Positions 38,060-48,832 are shown, counted from the stretch's first letter. The stretch: DNA of 64,000 bases from Pyricularia pennisetigena (GCF_004337985.1 NC_043744.1:5179316-5243315), one strand, 5' to 3'. Made by a program: numbers and translations. Notes: generated from the letters alone by a model not told the origin.

Positions 38060-39811
38060 TTTGCCACATTCGCCAACGGTGGTGTGGATGGGGATAACAA
38101 GAGGAGGCCTTTGGAGGGGGTTTTGTGTTCCAATGTGGCGGATTCGGGTCGCAGATGCTGGTACTGCCCGGCAATCGGAGCCTGGGATCAAACCTGAAAT
38201 ATATATGCGTGGCAGCTTATCCATTCCATGTCAAAAATTAATCTAACAGACGCCAATTCCAAATGTAACTATCCATTTATCTCTCGTTGGCCGACTTGCT
38301 GGGCAACTAGCTGGTATGCAAACTCGAGAGGGATGCCTGTACTGCTATCCCAATTACAGCACGCTTGGGAAATGCCTGCATGTCCTTGACAGGTGACGCT
38401 GGTAAAAATAACTCGGCGCTTTTACATTTATAGTGGGTCGGATATTGCCGGTAATGCCATGCACCTTCCCTGAACCTTGTCATATACAACTGACATGAGA
38501 TTACATTCGAAACATAAACGGATCTGCATTTTTTAAGATTTGATCACTGATTGAAAAAAACGGGTTTGGCTTGTTGCCGGTGAGGGCTTTTGTCTATATG
38601 CCATTTCGTTCACACTCGGGCGAGTCGGGCGTGACAATCGAGGTTAGCCGCTAGAAAAATAGGAAAGATCCAGCCCCGCATTCGAACCCACAACGAATTT
38701 GGTTATTTTAGGAGCATCCCTAAAAAGATATGCTCAGGTGCCCACAAGGCATTTAATTGTTTCCGGCAGCATCATCACAAGCCTTTCTCTATCCGGCCCT
38801 AGATGACCAGCACCAATGCCGGCATTAGCTGTCCGTGAAATGCATGCACCCTTGGGCAATGCACTCGATGGAAATGCAACGCGACACTGACTGGCTGGTA
38901 CGGACGAGGGGATTCTGTTGGGTTAGACAAATTCCTCAAACGAGTGCGACGGGCACACCCGACGTGCATCGTGAGACATTTATAGACATGTATATTCTAC
39001 TGGTCAACACTTACTTCCCAACCGTGGCACTGCATGGCGGAAGCCCGTTGCATCACTTTCGTATATCTGCATTCACCACGCTCAGGGGGCGGCTGTGAGA
39101 GACGATAGCAAGATCTGCATATGTCGCTCCTCGTCATATATGATATATTCAGCGATGCACTGGCTTTGACTCACCCTGCCTGCCATGAACGCTCTTCCAA
39201 GTCAAGCCCAGCGAGTCTTGAGCAATGGCGCCCACTTCCACCATACCCGCCAAGAAGAACCTGGCCCGTGTGGGTCCATTGCGGATCGTAGCCAAAGAGA
39301 TAAGAGTCCCTCACGGCCTGGTACTATATACAAACACAGGCAGGAGGCAAGCGTATGCGTCCCGCCATAGTGCTCTTGATGTCCGTGGCAACATCAAAGT
39401 GCCCCAGGAGGAAGCGATCCTAGAAGCGCTCTTTCGTAACCGAGAACGGTATTGATACTTGATTGTCGCCCAATGGCATCATGGATGACCCATGAATCTT
39501 TTTGACGAAAAAAAAAAAAAAAAAAGATCGACATCGTTGCTGCGACCGCTAAATCAGAAATTGCAATGGACCGAGTGGCACAGTTCATGGCGCTTCCAGC
39601 CTTCCTTCAAAAGAGAAATTGCCGCCTTCTTGCTGCCCCTTAGTCAAATACTGAGTATACTTTCTCGGCTGATAAGTGACAATGGACAGTACAGTAGCTA
39701 TTATTTTTTCCATAGCATGAGCATTAATGACTCATGTCCTATCCTTGCAAAAAGGTCATCAGCTGCCACTGGGTCTAAGTGGTCTCATTGGCGGACTCTT
39801 TGAACGGCCGG
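38060..39811. other. Gene-poor accessory DNA
   Basis: No supported gene. Short open frames in 38.8-39.6 kb have no recognised motif. An A run of about 17 bases is at 39509-39525. Confidence 0.45.
38199..38206 (-). promoter_or_regulatory. TATA-like element of the 37772-38059 gene
   Basis: ATATATAT about 140 bases upstream of the start codon on the minus strand. Confidence 0.4.
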
Positions 39812-40129
39812 GAGCCAAACAAACTCCCCAGATTCTGGCTCGGGTAGCCGAGATCCCCGGCCTCCCTCCTTCACGACGACGTCGTCGACCACTCCATATC
39901 GCGCCGGCTCTGCCCCTCCGCCAATGTCGAGTTGGGCAACAGCACGGCAGTCCTGGGCGGCGACTACCTCCTCGGTCTGGAGATCGTGCGGCGGAGGGAC
40001 GGCGTCGAGCAGACGGGCAGCCTGGCCAAGGGCTACCGTCGCCAAGCTATCGCGGCGCTGGGTGCCTTTCGGCACAGCGAAGCCGAGCAGGGACTCGTTG
40101 AGATGGCTCAGCTGATGTTGCAGCGGTAG
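39812..40129 (+). pseudogene. Truncated trans-prenyl diphosphate synthase (COQ1/IDS-like) pseudogene
   Basis: The plus strand reads ASLLHDDVVDHSISRR, then PSANVELGNSTAVLGGDYLL: the first Asp-rich motif (DDVVD) and the following helix of trans-isoprenyl diphosphate synthases such as hexaprenyl synthase. A few residues later it jumps to GSLAKGYRRQAIAALGAF and ends LMLQR with a stop, which matches the extreme C-terminus of the family. About 150 residues of the core, including the second Asp-rich motif, are missing. Just upstream, QILARVAEIPG in another frame fits the helix before the first motif, so a frameshift is also present. GC content is well above the surroundings. Confidence 0.75.
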
Positions 40130-40537
40130 AGGTGAGACGATGGCCACATGTACACAGAAGTCCAGTTGCAGCCCTTCATTTACTTACAATTAAAAAAAAG
40201 GGGGTGCGAGACTGTGTTAGGGGTGAAAAAGGTAACTTACAAAAGTTTTTTAGTCCAATGGAAGTGTTGCAAACTTGCGATTGCCGCGCATAGTAATTTA
40301 TCTTAGTGCACGCGGTGGAGCTCTTTGGGCAAACAAACAACGATATGAAGTGATTAAAATTTTTAATATATACATCCATTTGTAAAGTCAACAAGCCAAT
40401 CGCCTTCGGCCTAGGCCCTAGGCAAATAGATCGGCTTTTACCGACATAGGGCAGTTTCTCCTGAGGGGTCGGCCCACGACGAACAACCCCAAACTAATAC
40501 CGCCAACGGGTTGAAGGATGCAGTCTAAATGCGAATT
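40130..40537. other. Short intergenic stretch
   Basis: Separates the synthase pseudogene from the 3' end of the next secreted gene. Nothing else is seen. Confidence 0.5.
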
Positions 40538-40867
40538 CTAATTATCCTCCGGCTTGCATGAGATGCCAATCTTCTTGGAGACGGAGCAACAATCGGCATC
40601 GCATTGCTCCGTGGTAACATCGTTTTGATCGCAAAAGGGCTTGTCCCCCGTGCGGTACCAACCGAGTTGACACACCCTTACGCCGAGCTTTTTCGAACAG
40701 GCTTCAACATCCTTCCAGCAACAATCCTCGACCTTGCCGCACTGTTTGTGACGTATTATTAGCTTCTTTAGGTTCAAGTTACTGTCGGGAATGGGGATTC
40801 TTACCTTGGAAGCGCTGACGCTAGTGGCCATAAGAAACGGGATACAAGCTGCGATAAAAAACTTCAT
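40538..40867 (-). CDS. Small secreted cysteine-rich protein (88 residues spliced, 109 unspliced)
   Basis: The start at 40867 gives a signal peptide, MKFFIAACIPFLMATSVSAS. A 63-base segment (40742-40804) begins GTAAGA and ends ACAG, sits between codons, and contains no stop, so both spliced and unspliced messages stay in frame. If spliced (exons 40805-40867 and 40538-40741), the signal peptide is followed directly by CGKVEDCC and ten cysteines in all, including EQCDADCC; if retained, 21 residues are inserted. The spliced form looks more like a typical secreted Cys-rich protein. Family not recognised; effector candidate by type and context. A 23-base direct repeat lies about 190 bases upstream. 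Confidence 0.68.
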   Translation of the reverse strand: MKFFIAACIPFLMATSVSASKVRIPIPDSNLNLKKLIIRHKQCGKVEDCCWKDVEACSKKLGVRVCQLGWYRTGDKPFCDQNDVTTEQCDADCCSVSKKIGISCKPEDN

Positions 40868-41052
40868 GGCTGAAATGATGTAATTTTGCTTATATGGCCG
40901 TCGTATAAGACAAGTTAAGCTGCAATATTTTTTGGCAGTAAGAGATGGGAGAAATGAATAAATAAACAAAACTGTTGATTTGGTTAAACAGGATTTTAGC
41001 GAATTTAAAAAATTTTAAAAGGTAGATAAAGTTTGGGTTTATAATACATTTT

Positions 41053-41104
41053 TACACCCATTTCAAGATATAAAAAGTATATACACCCATTTCAAGATAT
41101 AAAA
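41053..41104. repeat. Two direct copies of a 23-base sequence
   Basis: TACACCCATTTCAAGATATA plus three more A occurs at 41053-41075 and, identically, at 41082-41104 (29-base period). It lies 186-238 bases upstream of the start codon of the 40538-40867 gene and could be a paired regulatory site or a simple duplication. Confidence 0.85.
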
Positions 41105-43486
41105 GTAAATTTACGCTAAAATTATCACTTAACGTTCGTCTTGAAGGTGTTTTGCTGTGGTTTTAGCATTTCTTGGCAATGATATTCTCAAATTGTTTCC
41201 CATTGTTTTGAGAATCTGTTTTCGAGTAATGGTGCAAATCACGCTGGCTATGATCTTGGTCAAATCCCTCCGTACGGTGCTAGGGGTGCCCCAGCTATCA
41301 CTTTCGCAAAGCGCCTCGGGAGCGACTCACGCCGTTGGATCGACTTGTACTGTGTTTCTCAAGTTCTTAACCTGCCAGCATACTTTGGGTGCAGAGGATA
41401 TTTGATCAAAGTTTGACTCTGCGTCTGTGTTTTTGTAGGCCACATTCATCGCAAAGGGACAGCCCATTATTTTGTTGCAACGCCTAGTCCGGTTAATCTC
41501 GTCTTAATCTAGAGAGACAAGCCAGGCCATATGTAGGCATTTTTAGGTACAGCAGGTATAATCATAGGCATATAAGACGTTTGTAAGCCCCTGGATGTGT
41601 CCAGATGAGGTGGGCGGATGGCAGGGGCAGATTATCGGCACCCTATCTTACTGAGAGGGCTGCAGTATATTGATAGTAGCAGCTGCGAAGCAGTCCGAAA
41701 GAAGCCTAGCCAGGTTCGCCAGCCACTGGTCAAATTGGGTGCCAAGGAGATAAATGGTGGCGTTCTTGGGGTGGATGCTTGTACGCAACCCCGGGATTTG
41801 GAATGTTAAATTGTTTCTATAAATTATATGAAAAGCTCAGGAGTGTTAATTACTGCTGACCAGTCTTGGGTGGGCCCGTTGATCCTGGAGATCACTCAAG
41901 ATAGAGCAGTCTTGGCAACTATGCTGGTGTTCTGGTGATATTTGGTGCTTCCATTATCAGTCTATCAAGGAGCAGGAGACTGATGGCTGCTTGTTGGAAA
42001 AACAAGAGTTGGAAACAAATATCAAACCTATCACCAGCAGAATTCAGTCCAAGCAGGTCCTCTTCTTCATCTTCGTCTTGCTGGCCTCCACCCCAGCCCT
42101 GGCGTCTTGGCTACCGTGCCCACTCAACATCCAAACTGCCGAGAGTCAATCGCGTTATTATATGTGGCCTCCTAACACACTTAGCAGCGTTTTATCCCAT
42201 CTTTATCTGTTTACAAACCTCGTCTGCGCCTAGGGGCTAACGACCGAGACAACAACTAGCGCAGATCGCTTTACGTAATCATGTCTGTCTTATTTATTAA
42301 GTACGAAAGGAAATTATTCGCAATCTGTCGCGAACATCCAGCAAAGGAGTTGCGGCGATCCATAGTTGCATTGCAAGGAAGGCACCTGAATCGGACATGC
42401 ACCTATTTAACTTTATCATTGCAAAGATTAATTACACGTATTGAAATTATGTGCTTGGTGTCTAATCCTGATCTAGGGCAAGATTATCGCAATTAGGCGA
42501 CTCATTACTCGGGGATATAGCAGCTTAACGGGAGCTTTCCCTAATGGGCAAATACAATACGATGTTAAGTTTTGGATAAAATTCAAGTTAAATTTAAGCT
42601 GCATGTGAAGGTCGTGTGTGTTTGACATGGGAGTTCGCAATTTCTTTTGTGAGGAAAACCACATCGGCACTGTAGGCAGACTATTTAAAGTTGGATCCAT
42701 AATAATAAAGACCAATTTTGTTATTCTTGGCAATTATATTTGGGCCGGCAATTATAAACGGGTCAGCCTATATTTTCAGTAGTAACGCTTCCAAGCCAAA
42801 ACGACTCAGACCACATCTGGCTGCCATAGCATGCCGCCATCATGTTCCCCCCGCCAAGCCCCTTCGCCCCCACGCTGGGCCGGATTCCAAATTCATATAG
42901 CGAAACCAGAGATACACAGCCCTTTTCTCTTTGTTTTGCAACGCGCAAATCCAAGGAAATACTTCTGTGTAGTTATTGCGTGGCCAACAATGAAGGTGAA
43001 CCCGACTTGTAACTGGCCAAAGTGGGCTTTCAAATGTACGTAAAAATGCTCCTTGTCATGGAGGTCATGATTGGGGTCTTTTTTTTTCTTTTTTTCTTTT
43101 TTTTTTGACTTCCGGATGAAGTTCAGGCGACAACTTGACCTTATTAGGACCAGGCCCACAGATCTATCTTTAAAATCAACACTCTCAGCACTTTAACACA
43201 TGTGAACACGACACCAGCTGACACTGCCATGCCAAGCTTGAGGCTATACCATATCAAACCGATTGGTGCGAAAAATGGAGTCGGGATTTGTTAAGCATTA
43301 TGTGCCGTTTGACGAGAGGCGCCCGAACATCCCGTTTGAAACATGAAATGTTTCAAAATGTTATTAGTATCCTGTCAACCCAGGGCTCACAACTGACCAA
43401 AAAAAAAAAATAACATCGCATTTTTGAGACCTAGGGCAAATATACAGGAGAGAGGGAGGATAAGGCTTCATGGGGACCTTTAAAAA

Positions 43487-43492
43487 TATAAA
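43487..43492 (+). promoter_or_regulatory. TATA box of the 43637-44100 gene
   Basis: TATAAA 150 bases upstream of the start codon. Confidence 0.5.
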
Positions 43493-43636
43493 GGAGACTA
43501 ATCCTCCCGCAAAACGGCAGTTAGATTTTGTTATTTCCACGCACAATCACATTGCATTCACGCAATTACTTTCAACTACGTTTTTACTCCTTCCTCATTC
43601 CACCTCTACTCGTTCTTGGCCACACTTGCAAGAAAC

Positions 43637-44100
43637 ATGCGTCCTTTTATCATTTCTATTCTTTTGGCTGGTTTGGCTACCGCCAGCAGGGCCGCCATTC
43701 AACCCAGAGAGGAGGTCGATTTTCAAATGTTCCCAGTTACAGGACCCAGATGTTGCGGCCACGAACTCGTAGAAGATATCAATGGCCGTTGCAAGTCGGC
43801 TGGTCTAAAGGCATATTGTGTAAGTTTTTTTTCCTTTTTTTCCTTTTTTTTCCTTTTTTTTTTTTTGTATTCTTGTTTTGATTTTATGCATCAAGTATTT
43901 CGTGAAATTATCTCTGGATACTAATTGGATCACAACTTCTCTCTGTTTAGTGCAGCAGGTACAGATCTGATATCACGAATGGATGCGATGGTGGCGACGT
44001 AAGTTTTAAAGTGGGACGCGAGGTTCAAGTTGCTTGGCTGGAGACAATGTCGAAATGTGTGGCGAATAATCAACGTGGGTTTGTTGGATGTACTAAATAA
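43637..44100 (+). CDS. Small secreted cysteine-rich protein (110 residues, 8 Cys)
   Basis: Two exons (43637-43819, 43951-44100) joined in phase 0 through a 131-base intron with a GTAAGT donor, long T-rich centre and TTTAG acceptor. A signal peptide (MRPFIISILLAGLATASRA) is followed by RCCGHELVEDINGRCKSAG, then AYCCSRYRSD across the junction, NGCDGGD, VGREV, MSKC and RGFVGCTK at the end. The eight cysteines (CC, C, CC, C, C, C) and the closing GFVGC are typical of apoplastic-type fungal proteins held by four disulfides. Family name not recalled. The splice junction falls between two cysteines and creates the CC pair. Confidence 0.78.
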
Positions 44101-44857
44101 GGCAAGTTGCTACGCGGATAGCCAGGAGCTGCAGCTCTCGGGTTATAGATTCGGGGCCTTTGCGCCCGAACAACCGCAAGCCCAAAGGGTCGCGGTTTGC
44201 AGGATTCAAAACCGCCAGACTTCGATAGTCGACACTACTGAGTGCACATTTGATCATGCGGGTTATATAAGCCCCCGGCGGCTGACCGGCGACATTTCTG
44301 GCAGTTTTATGTATTGGGGATGAGAAGCCCTTTCTAGAGAGGGATTTATACTGTAAAGCAGAGCGAGCCGCTGGACACTGGCGTTTTGTTACCCATCGGT
44401 CTAACGAATTTTCTCTACGCGATACATTTGTTCCGAGCAACAAATAACAGGAATGTACGGCGTCAGCTGTTTGCGTGACTGGTTCGCAATCATGGGAAGA
44501 AACAACACTCTCAAGCAAATTGCAGTCTATTACAGGGAACAATGGGACTTTATAAATGACGAGTATCAGTAGCAGGTTTGTATGGCTAATTGTGACGTAA
44601 AATCCCATAGTTCCACAGCTTGACGTTTGATTGACGACCTTGAATTGTTCCACCCTTTCTTGTCCGGAGCTTGGCTGTACCGTCCCGTTACGTATGAGTC
44701 TGGTGATAGAGGATTTCAGGTGCTGCTGAGAGTGTTGTGTTCTTGTCGCATCAAGGTTTTGGTTGGCAAGCAGTGATGGCGACCATGTTGTATCTCAAAG
44801 ACAAAGGTTCTCATTCCCCACAAAAGGCGATTGTGCTAAGATGGTTGGTGGGGATCC
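44101..44857. other. Intergenic DNA
   Basis: Between the stops of two secreted-protein genes in convergent orientation. No further feature is seen. Confidence 0.5.
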
Positions 44858-45106
44858 TTAACAGCTGCACTGCCAACTGGTGCCGGTGTTGGCCTGACAG
44901 GCGTCGTTCTCCTTCTTGTGATCGGCCATGGTTTTCCAACAGTTACACGGAGGGCAAGGCGGAGGAGGGGGCGCGGTTGAACCACCCGAGTTCCCTTTTC
45001 CGTGGATGATGACAAGAGGTAGAGGGATGAATAACGGAAAGAAGAAGAAGGCGTTGGTTTGGCTGGCCAAAAGGCTCAACGTCGCGAGGGTGACACTGAA
45101 CTTCAT
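44858..45106 (-). CDS. Small secreted Pro/Cys-rich protein (82 residues)
   Basis: One exon. The start at 45106 gives a signal peptide, MKFSVTLATLSLLASQTNA. A second very hydrophobic run follows (FFFFPLFIPLPLVII), then a Gly/Ser turn, a proline run and six cysteines: PCPPCNCWK, NDAC and WQCSC at the very end. The second hydrophobic stretch directly after the signal peptide is unusual; it could be a membrane anchor or part of a longer signal. Family not recognised. A TATA-like element lies about 120 bases upstream. Confidence 0.68.
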   Translation of the reverse strand: MKFSVTLATLSLLASQTNAFFFFPLFIPLPLVIIHGKGNSGGSTAPPPPPCPPCNCWKTMADHKKENDACQANTGTSWQCSC

Positions 45107-45222
45107 TACGGAAATGTTTATAGTAGGAGTTTTAGAGTATGGTTCAAAGATCAAGATAAAAATAGAGAATAGTGAGCGCCAGAGAGCGGACAGAGACAGA
45201 CCACGTTCAAAGGCTGCTCTGA

Positions 45223-45232
45223 ATATATATAG
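45223..45232 (-). promoter_or_regulatory. TATA-like element of the 44858-45106 gene
   Basis: CTATATATAT read on the minus strand, about 120 bases upstream of the start codon. Confidence 0.45.
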
Positions 45233-46369
45233 CTGCCAACGCAGCTCCCTGTGAGCCAAATGAGGTAACCTCGTAACCGTTGATTTGCTTTGTAAAGTTC
45301 CGGTGCTTATTCGAATTCTCTTTTACTGCTCGAAAGGCGAACATGACTTCAGCCACGTACTGTATTGACTAAACAAAACACGAAATAGGAAAGAGGCCAA
45401 GACACGGAATGAACCTCACCGCTTCGTGGCAAAAGCCTCTGAGAGGTTGGGTGCATAATAGCTCGCTTTGTTTTTTTTTTTTTTTCCCCAAGATGCAAAA
45501 TACTTGGAGCAAGTGGCGCTTTTTTTGGCCGAGTTAACTCCATGACCTGAGGATATTGCGTCGGAGGAGGCTCCGAATTCATACATTAGCATGGCTGCCT
45601 TTACAGTTCAAGCTAGAGGTTGCTTCTGGATCGGAGTCCCGTACGAGACCAATCACAAGAACAAGGCAGCGGACAGCCCTGAAACACCAAACTGCTTTTG
45701 GATCGAGTCCAAACTTTGACCAAATGGCAAAAAAATGAAAGAAAAAAAAAAGAGCAAAAAAGATAAACGACATTGTCTCAACTAATCATACGCAAGCGGC
45801 TGTGTCAAATGGTGCATGCTGCCAAGGTCGTTCGTTTGCTATAACTATGCATCTGATCGAACATCAGTAATTGGATGAGCTTAAAGCATCTGCCGGTAAT
45901 AGTCAATAGGGCTGTCAAAACTGAACCAATCCGAGGTATCAATGTGCATACTAACCCACATCAACTCCATTGTATCTAGATGCGCTAATATCGCATCGGC
46001 CCGTCCCCGCAGGATTCGGACTCCAAATATGCGGGACTAACATGAGCTGTCCTCCGACAAAAAGCATGGGGTTGATGGAAAAGAAATACAGGAGAGAGCT
46101 AGCCACATGGAGCCAAGTATTATGTCCTTTCTTCTTGTTGTCAATACCAAGGCCCGTCGTGACAAACCAAAAAGAGGTGGCGTCCGTATAGCCAGGTTTG
46201 CGTGGTCCTTTCTTTTTTGTCATTTCTGGTCCTAGGCAGATGCTAGGGCCGCTTTGAGTTTCAATTGCTTCCTACAGGCCTGGGCCAGAGGAACAACAAA
46301 GTATGCTGCCAGTTGAGGACATGACCAGATTTCGAGCATAGACCTACGCTGGCATATGGTGATCGGGGA

Positions 46370-46377
46370 TATATAAA
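46370..46377 (+). promoter_or_regulatory. TATA box of the 46488-48832 gene
   Basis: TATATAAA 118 bases upstream of the start codon. Confidence 0.5.
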
Positions 46378-46487
46378 GAGACTGCAAACTCCCTTCTCAA
46401 AGGTGCTGAGATTTCAAAATTATCCACAGCAGTCCTTTGCACTACTACACCATCCCTCTCCCTTTTCCATCTTTTCCTCTCGACAAC

Positions 46488-48832
46488 ATGAAGCTCGTTC
46501 ATTTCGCAGGGCTTGCTGCTCTTATCTCCTTGGTCCCTGCAGCTGCTGGGCTCAGCTGTGAGAAGGATGTCGACCACAAAAAGGAGTACACCACGTGAGT
46601 TGCTTACTCTGTCAACGATCTCGTATATCAGTGAAAGCTTCTAACAAACATAAACATGTAGCAACGGGAAGGTGTACAAGCTTTACTGCAACAGTCTGGT
46701 CTCGCCTTTCAAGCCGAATCTCGACACCATCAAGCCCGTAGCTACCGCCGAGGAGTGCGCGGACAAGTGCGCCCAGCGGAGTGACTGTGGCCACAGTCAT
46801 TACGGTGAGAAGAATCAGATATGTTTCCTCAGGCCAGCCAAGACTTCGATATCCGAGAAGCAGTTCTCGGCCAATGCCGGCACGAATGGCAACTTCTACA
46901 GTTGGGTATATGACCGTGACGCACCAAAAACTCCGGTCGGAGGCAGCAATGGAGGTGGAAACAACAACGGAGGTGGCACCGGTACCGGAGGCGGCACAGG
47001 CACCGGAGGCGGCAACAACAATGGAGGCGGCACCGGTACCGGAGGAGGCAACAACAATGGAGGCGGCACAGGCACCGGAGGAGGCAACAACAATGGAGGC
47101 GGCACTGGTACTGGAGGCGGCAACAACAATGGAGGCGGCACCGGTACTGGAGGCGGCAACAACAATGGAGGCGGCACAGGCACCGGAGGAGGCAACAACA
47201 ATGGAGGCGGTACAGGCACTGGAAACGGAAACAACAATGGAGGCAGCAGCGTTAACCAAGCATCTTACGACTGCACTAACCAAAAGGACCACGGCAAGAT
47301 GTTTGTTATGTAAGTTTTGCAGAATTGGCAGAACAGTCAGACGGTCTATCTGCTAACCCTTTCCAGGAACGGCCAAGCCTATGAGCTTCTCTGCGATCAC
47401 TCCAACCCTCATGGCGGATATTACACACACCAAGGAGTCAACTCGCTGAGGCGCTGCGTTGAACTGTGTGCGCAGGATCCCAAATGTAAAAATGCCGAGT
47501 ACCACGTCTCGAGTGGAAACTGCGAGATGGAGCCTGACAACAACCCCGGCCCGTTCGTCGGCTACCATCTCTGGGTTCCCAGGTCGTGCCCCAAGACGCC
47601 TCGCGCTCAGTCCGCTGTTGTCAACCCCCAGCAGACGACTGATCTTACCTGCCCCATGAGTAAGTGATTAATCCTCTCTCGTCACCAATACGCACAGGCA
47701 TGCTGACTTGAAACCTTTAGGCGACGGCAAGGTTTACGAGGGAGTGGATGGAACCTGGTACTACATCCAGTGCTGTTCAGACTCACCCGGTGCTGTCGTG
47801 GTTGGTTTTGCTCAGGCCAGCAGCCACCAGGACTGTTTGGACAAGTGCTCTCACGACAAGAAATGCTCCAGGTATGGCCTCTGAATTTGAGACTGTCTAT
47901 CTGTTGATACCAATACTAAAACCTTTTTTTTTTCACACAGCGTTGCCTTTGACACTACGAGCAAGGACAACTGCAAGTTCATGGGTCCCGGCAAGTTCTC
48001 CACGGTTCACAAGGAGGGAGTTCACTATCATTTTGCCACCAGCCCGCCCACAGTTGCTGCCAAGCCCTTTGAATCCAAGAGGTGCTCCACCGATTGTCCC
48101 GAGGCCGACGGTCAAATCTTTGCAAGCCCTACCGGAGAGGTAAGTCAGACAAACCACTGGTCAATTTACTCTTTTTTCTCATACTTGGAGTCATCTGTTC
48201 CTAACGCTTTTGCATCTACGCACCTCCAACAGAACTTTGTCATGTCTTGCCAGAAGCGCCACGGTACGACGTACCTCAAGGATGAGCCTGACCGCTATCC
48301 TACCTTTGCTGCATGCATGAAGGCTTGCGGCTCGGTCCCTGCCTGCCTGAGCGTCGACTACGAGGCCAAGACGCAAAAGTGCTACTTTAGCACCAACTCC
48401 AAGTCACCCACCATCGCCGCTAAGGCCTTCATGAGCGCCCACTCGGCGGGCTGCTCGGGCGCCTGCGCCGGCTGCGAGGGCAACAGCTGCAAGGACCTGG
48501 CCGCCGGCCCGCTGCCCAAGGATGCCAAGTGGGGATGCCCTGAGGACCACGGCAAGCCGGTCACCGTCCAGGGCGTCGACTTCCAGGTCGCCTGCCAGCA
48601 CACCATCAACAGCCACCCGTGGGTTGAGCTGACGGGCACCACCAGCCACAAGCAGTGCGTGGAGAAGTGCGCCGCCGACAGCAGCTGCGGTGGCGTCAAC
48701 TGGATCGGAACAAAGTGCTATAAGCACCCGGACAGCAACCAGGACGGAAGCTCCGTCTTTGTCAGTGAGCGCGCCGACTCTGACGCCTACGTCAAGATAC
48801 CCGGCCGCCTTTACAACTCCTTGAGCGCCTAG
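46488..48832 (+). CDS. Secreted protein with five apple/PAN-like modules and a Gly-Asn-Thr repeat linker
   Basis: Six exons (46488-46594, 46662-47309, 47367-47659, 47721-47871, 47941-48139, 48233-48832) encode 665 residues, with all phases agreeing. A signal peptide (MKLVHFAGLAALISLVPAAA) is followed by five diverged modules near residues 36-105, 240-325, 345-420, 450-535 and 557-655. Each has the form: a KVY or FVM start, a central C, then ECADKCAQRSDCGHSHY (module 1), RCVELCAQDPKC (2), DCLDKCSHDKKC (3), ACMKACGSVPAC (4) or QCVEKCAADSSCGGVNW (5). This Cys spacing is that of apple/PAN folds, which bind sugars or proteins. Between modules 1 and 2 is a low-complexity linker. A cell-wall or matrix adhesin-like role is inference. 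Confidence 0.85.
46951..47243 (+). repeat. 36-bp coding minisatellite (Gly-Asn-Thr linker)
   Basis: Alternating blocks encode GGGNNN and GGGTGT; there are eight Asn-containing blocks (the last reads GNGNNN). The 36-base unit keeps the frame, so copy number can change without breaking the protein. Units differ mainly at third positions. Confidence 0.92.

Larger units (their letters stand above)
40868..43636. other. Gene-poor DNA between two secreted-protein genes
   Basis: Besides the direct repeat, no coding region could be supported. Pyrimidine-rich tracts occur at about 43080-43106. TATAAA at 43487 belongs to the next gene. Confidence 0.45.
45107..46487. other. Divergent region between two secreted-protein genes
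   Basis: It contains the TATA elements of both neighbours at either end. The middle (45.3-46.3 kb) shows no supported gene. Confidence 0.5.

Noticed and set aside
38660..38700. T-loop-like TTCGAACCC suggesting a minus-strand tRNA
   Set aside because: The flanking bases do not form a T stem and no acceptor or anticodon arm can be folded.
46896..47237. Pro/Leu/Val-rich minus-strand frame resembling an extensin
   Set aside because: It is the complement of the Gly-Asn-Thr coding minisatellite.
46951..47243. Regular repeats that could suggest a CRISPR array
   Set aside because: The units are contiguous, coding and without unique spacers, and the genome is eukaryotic.
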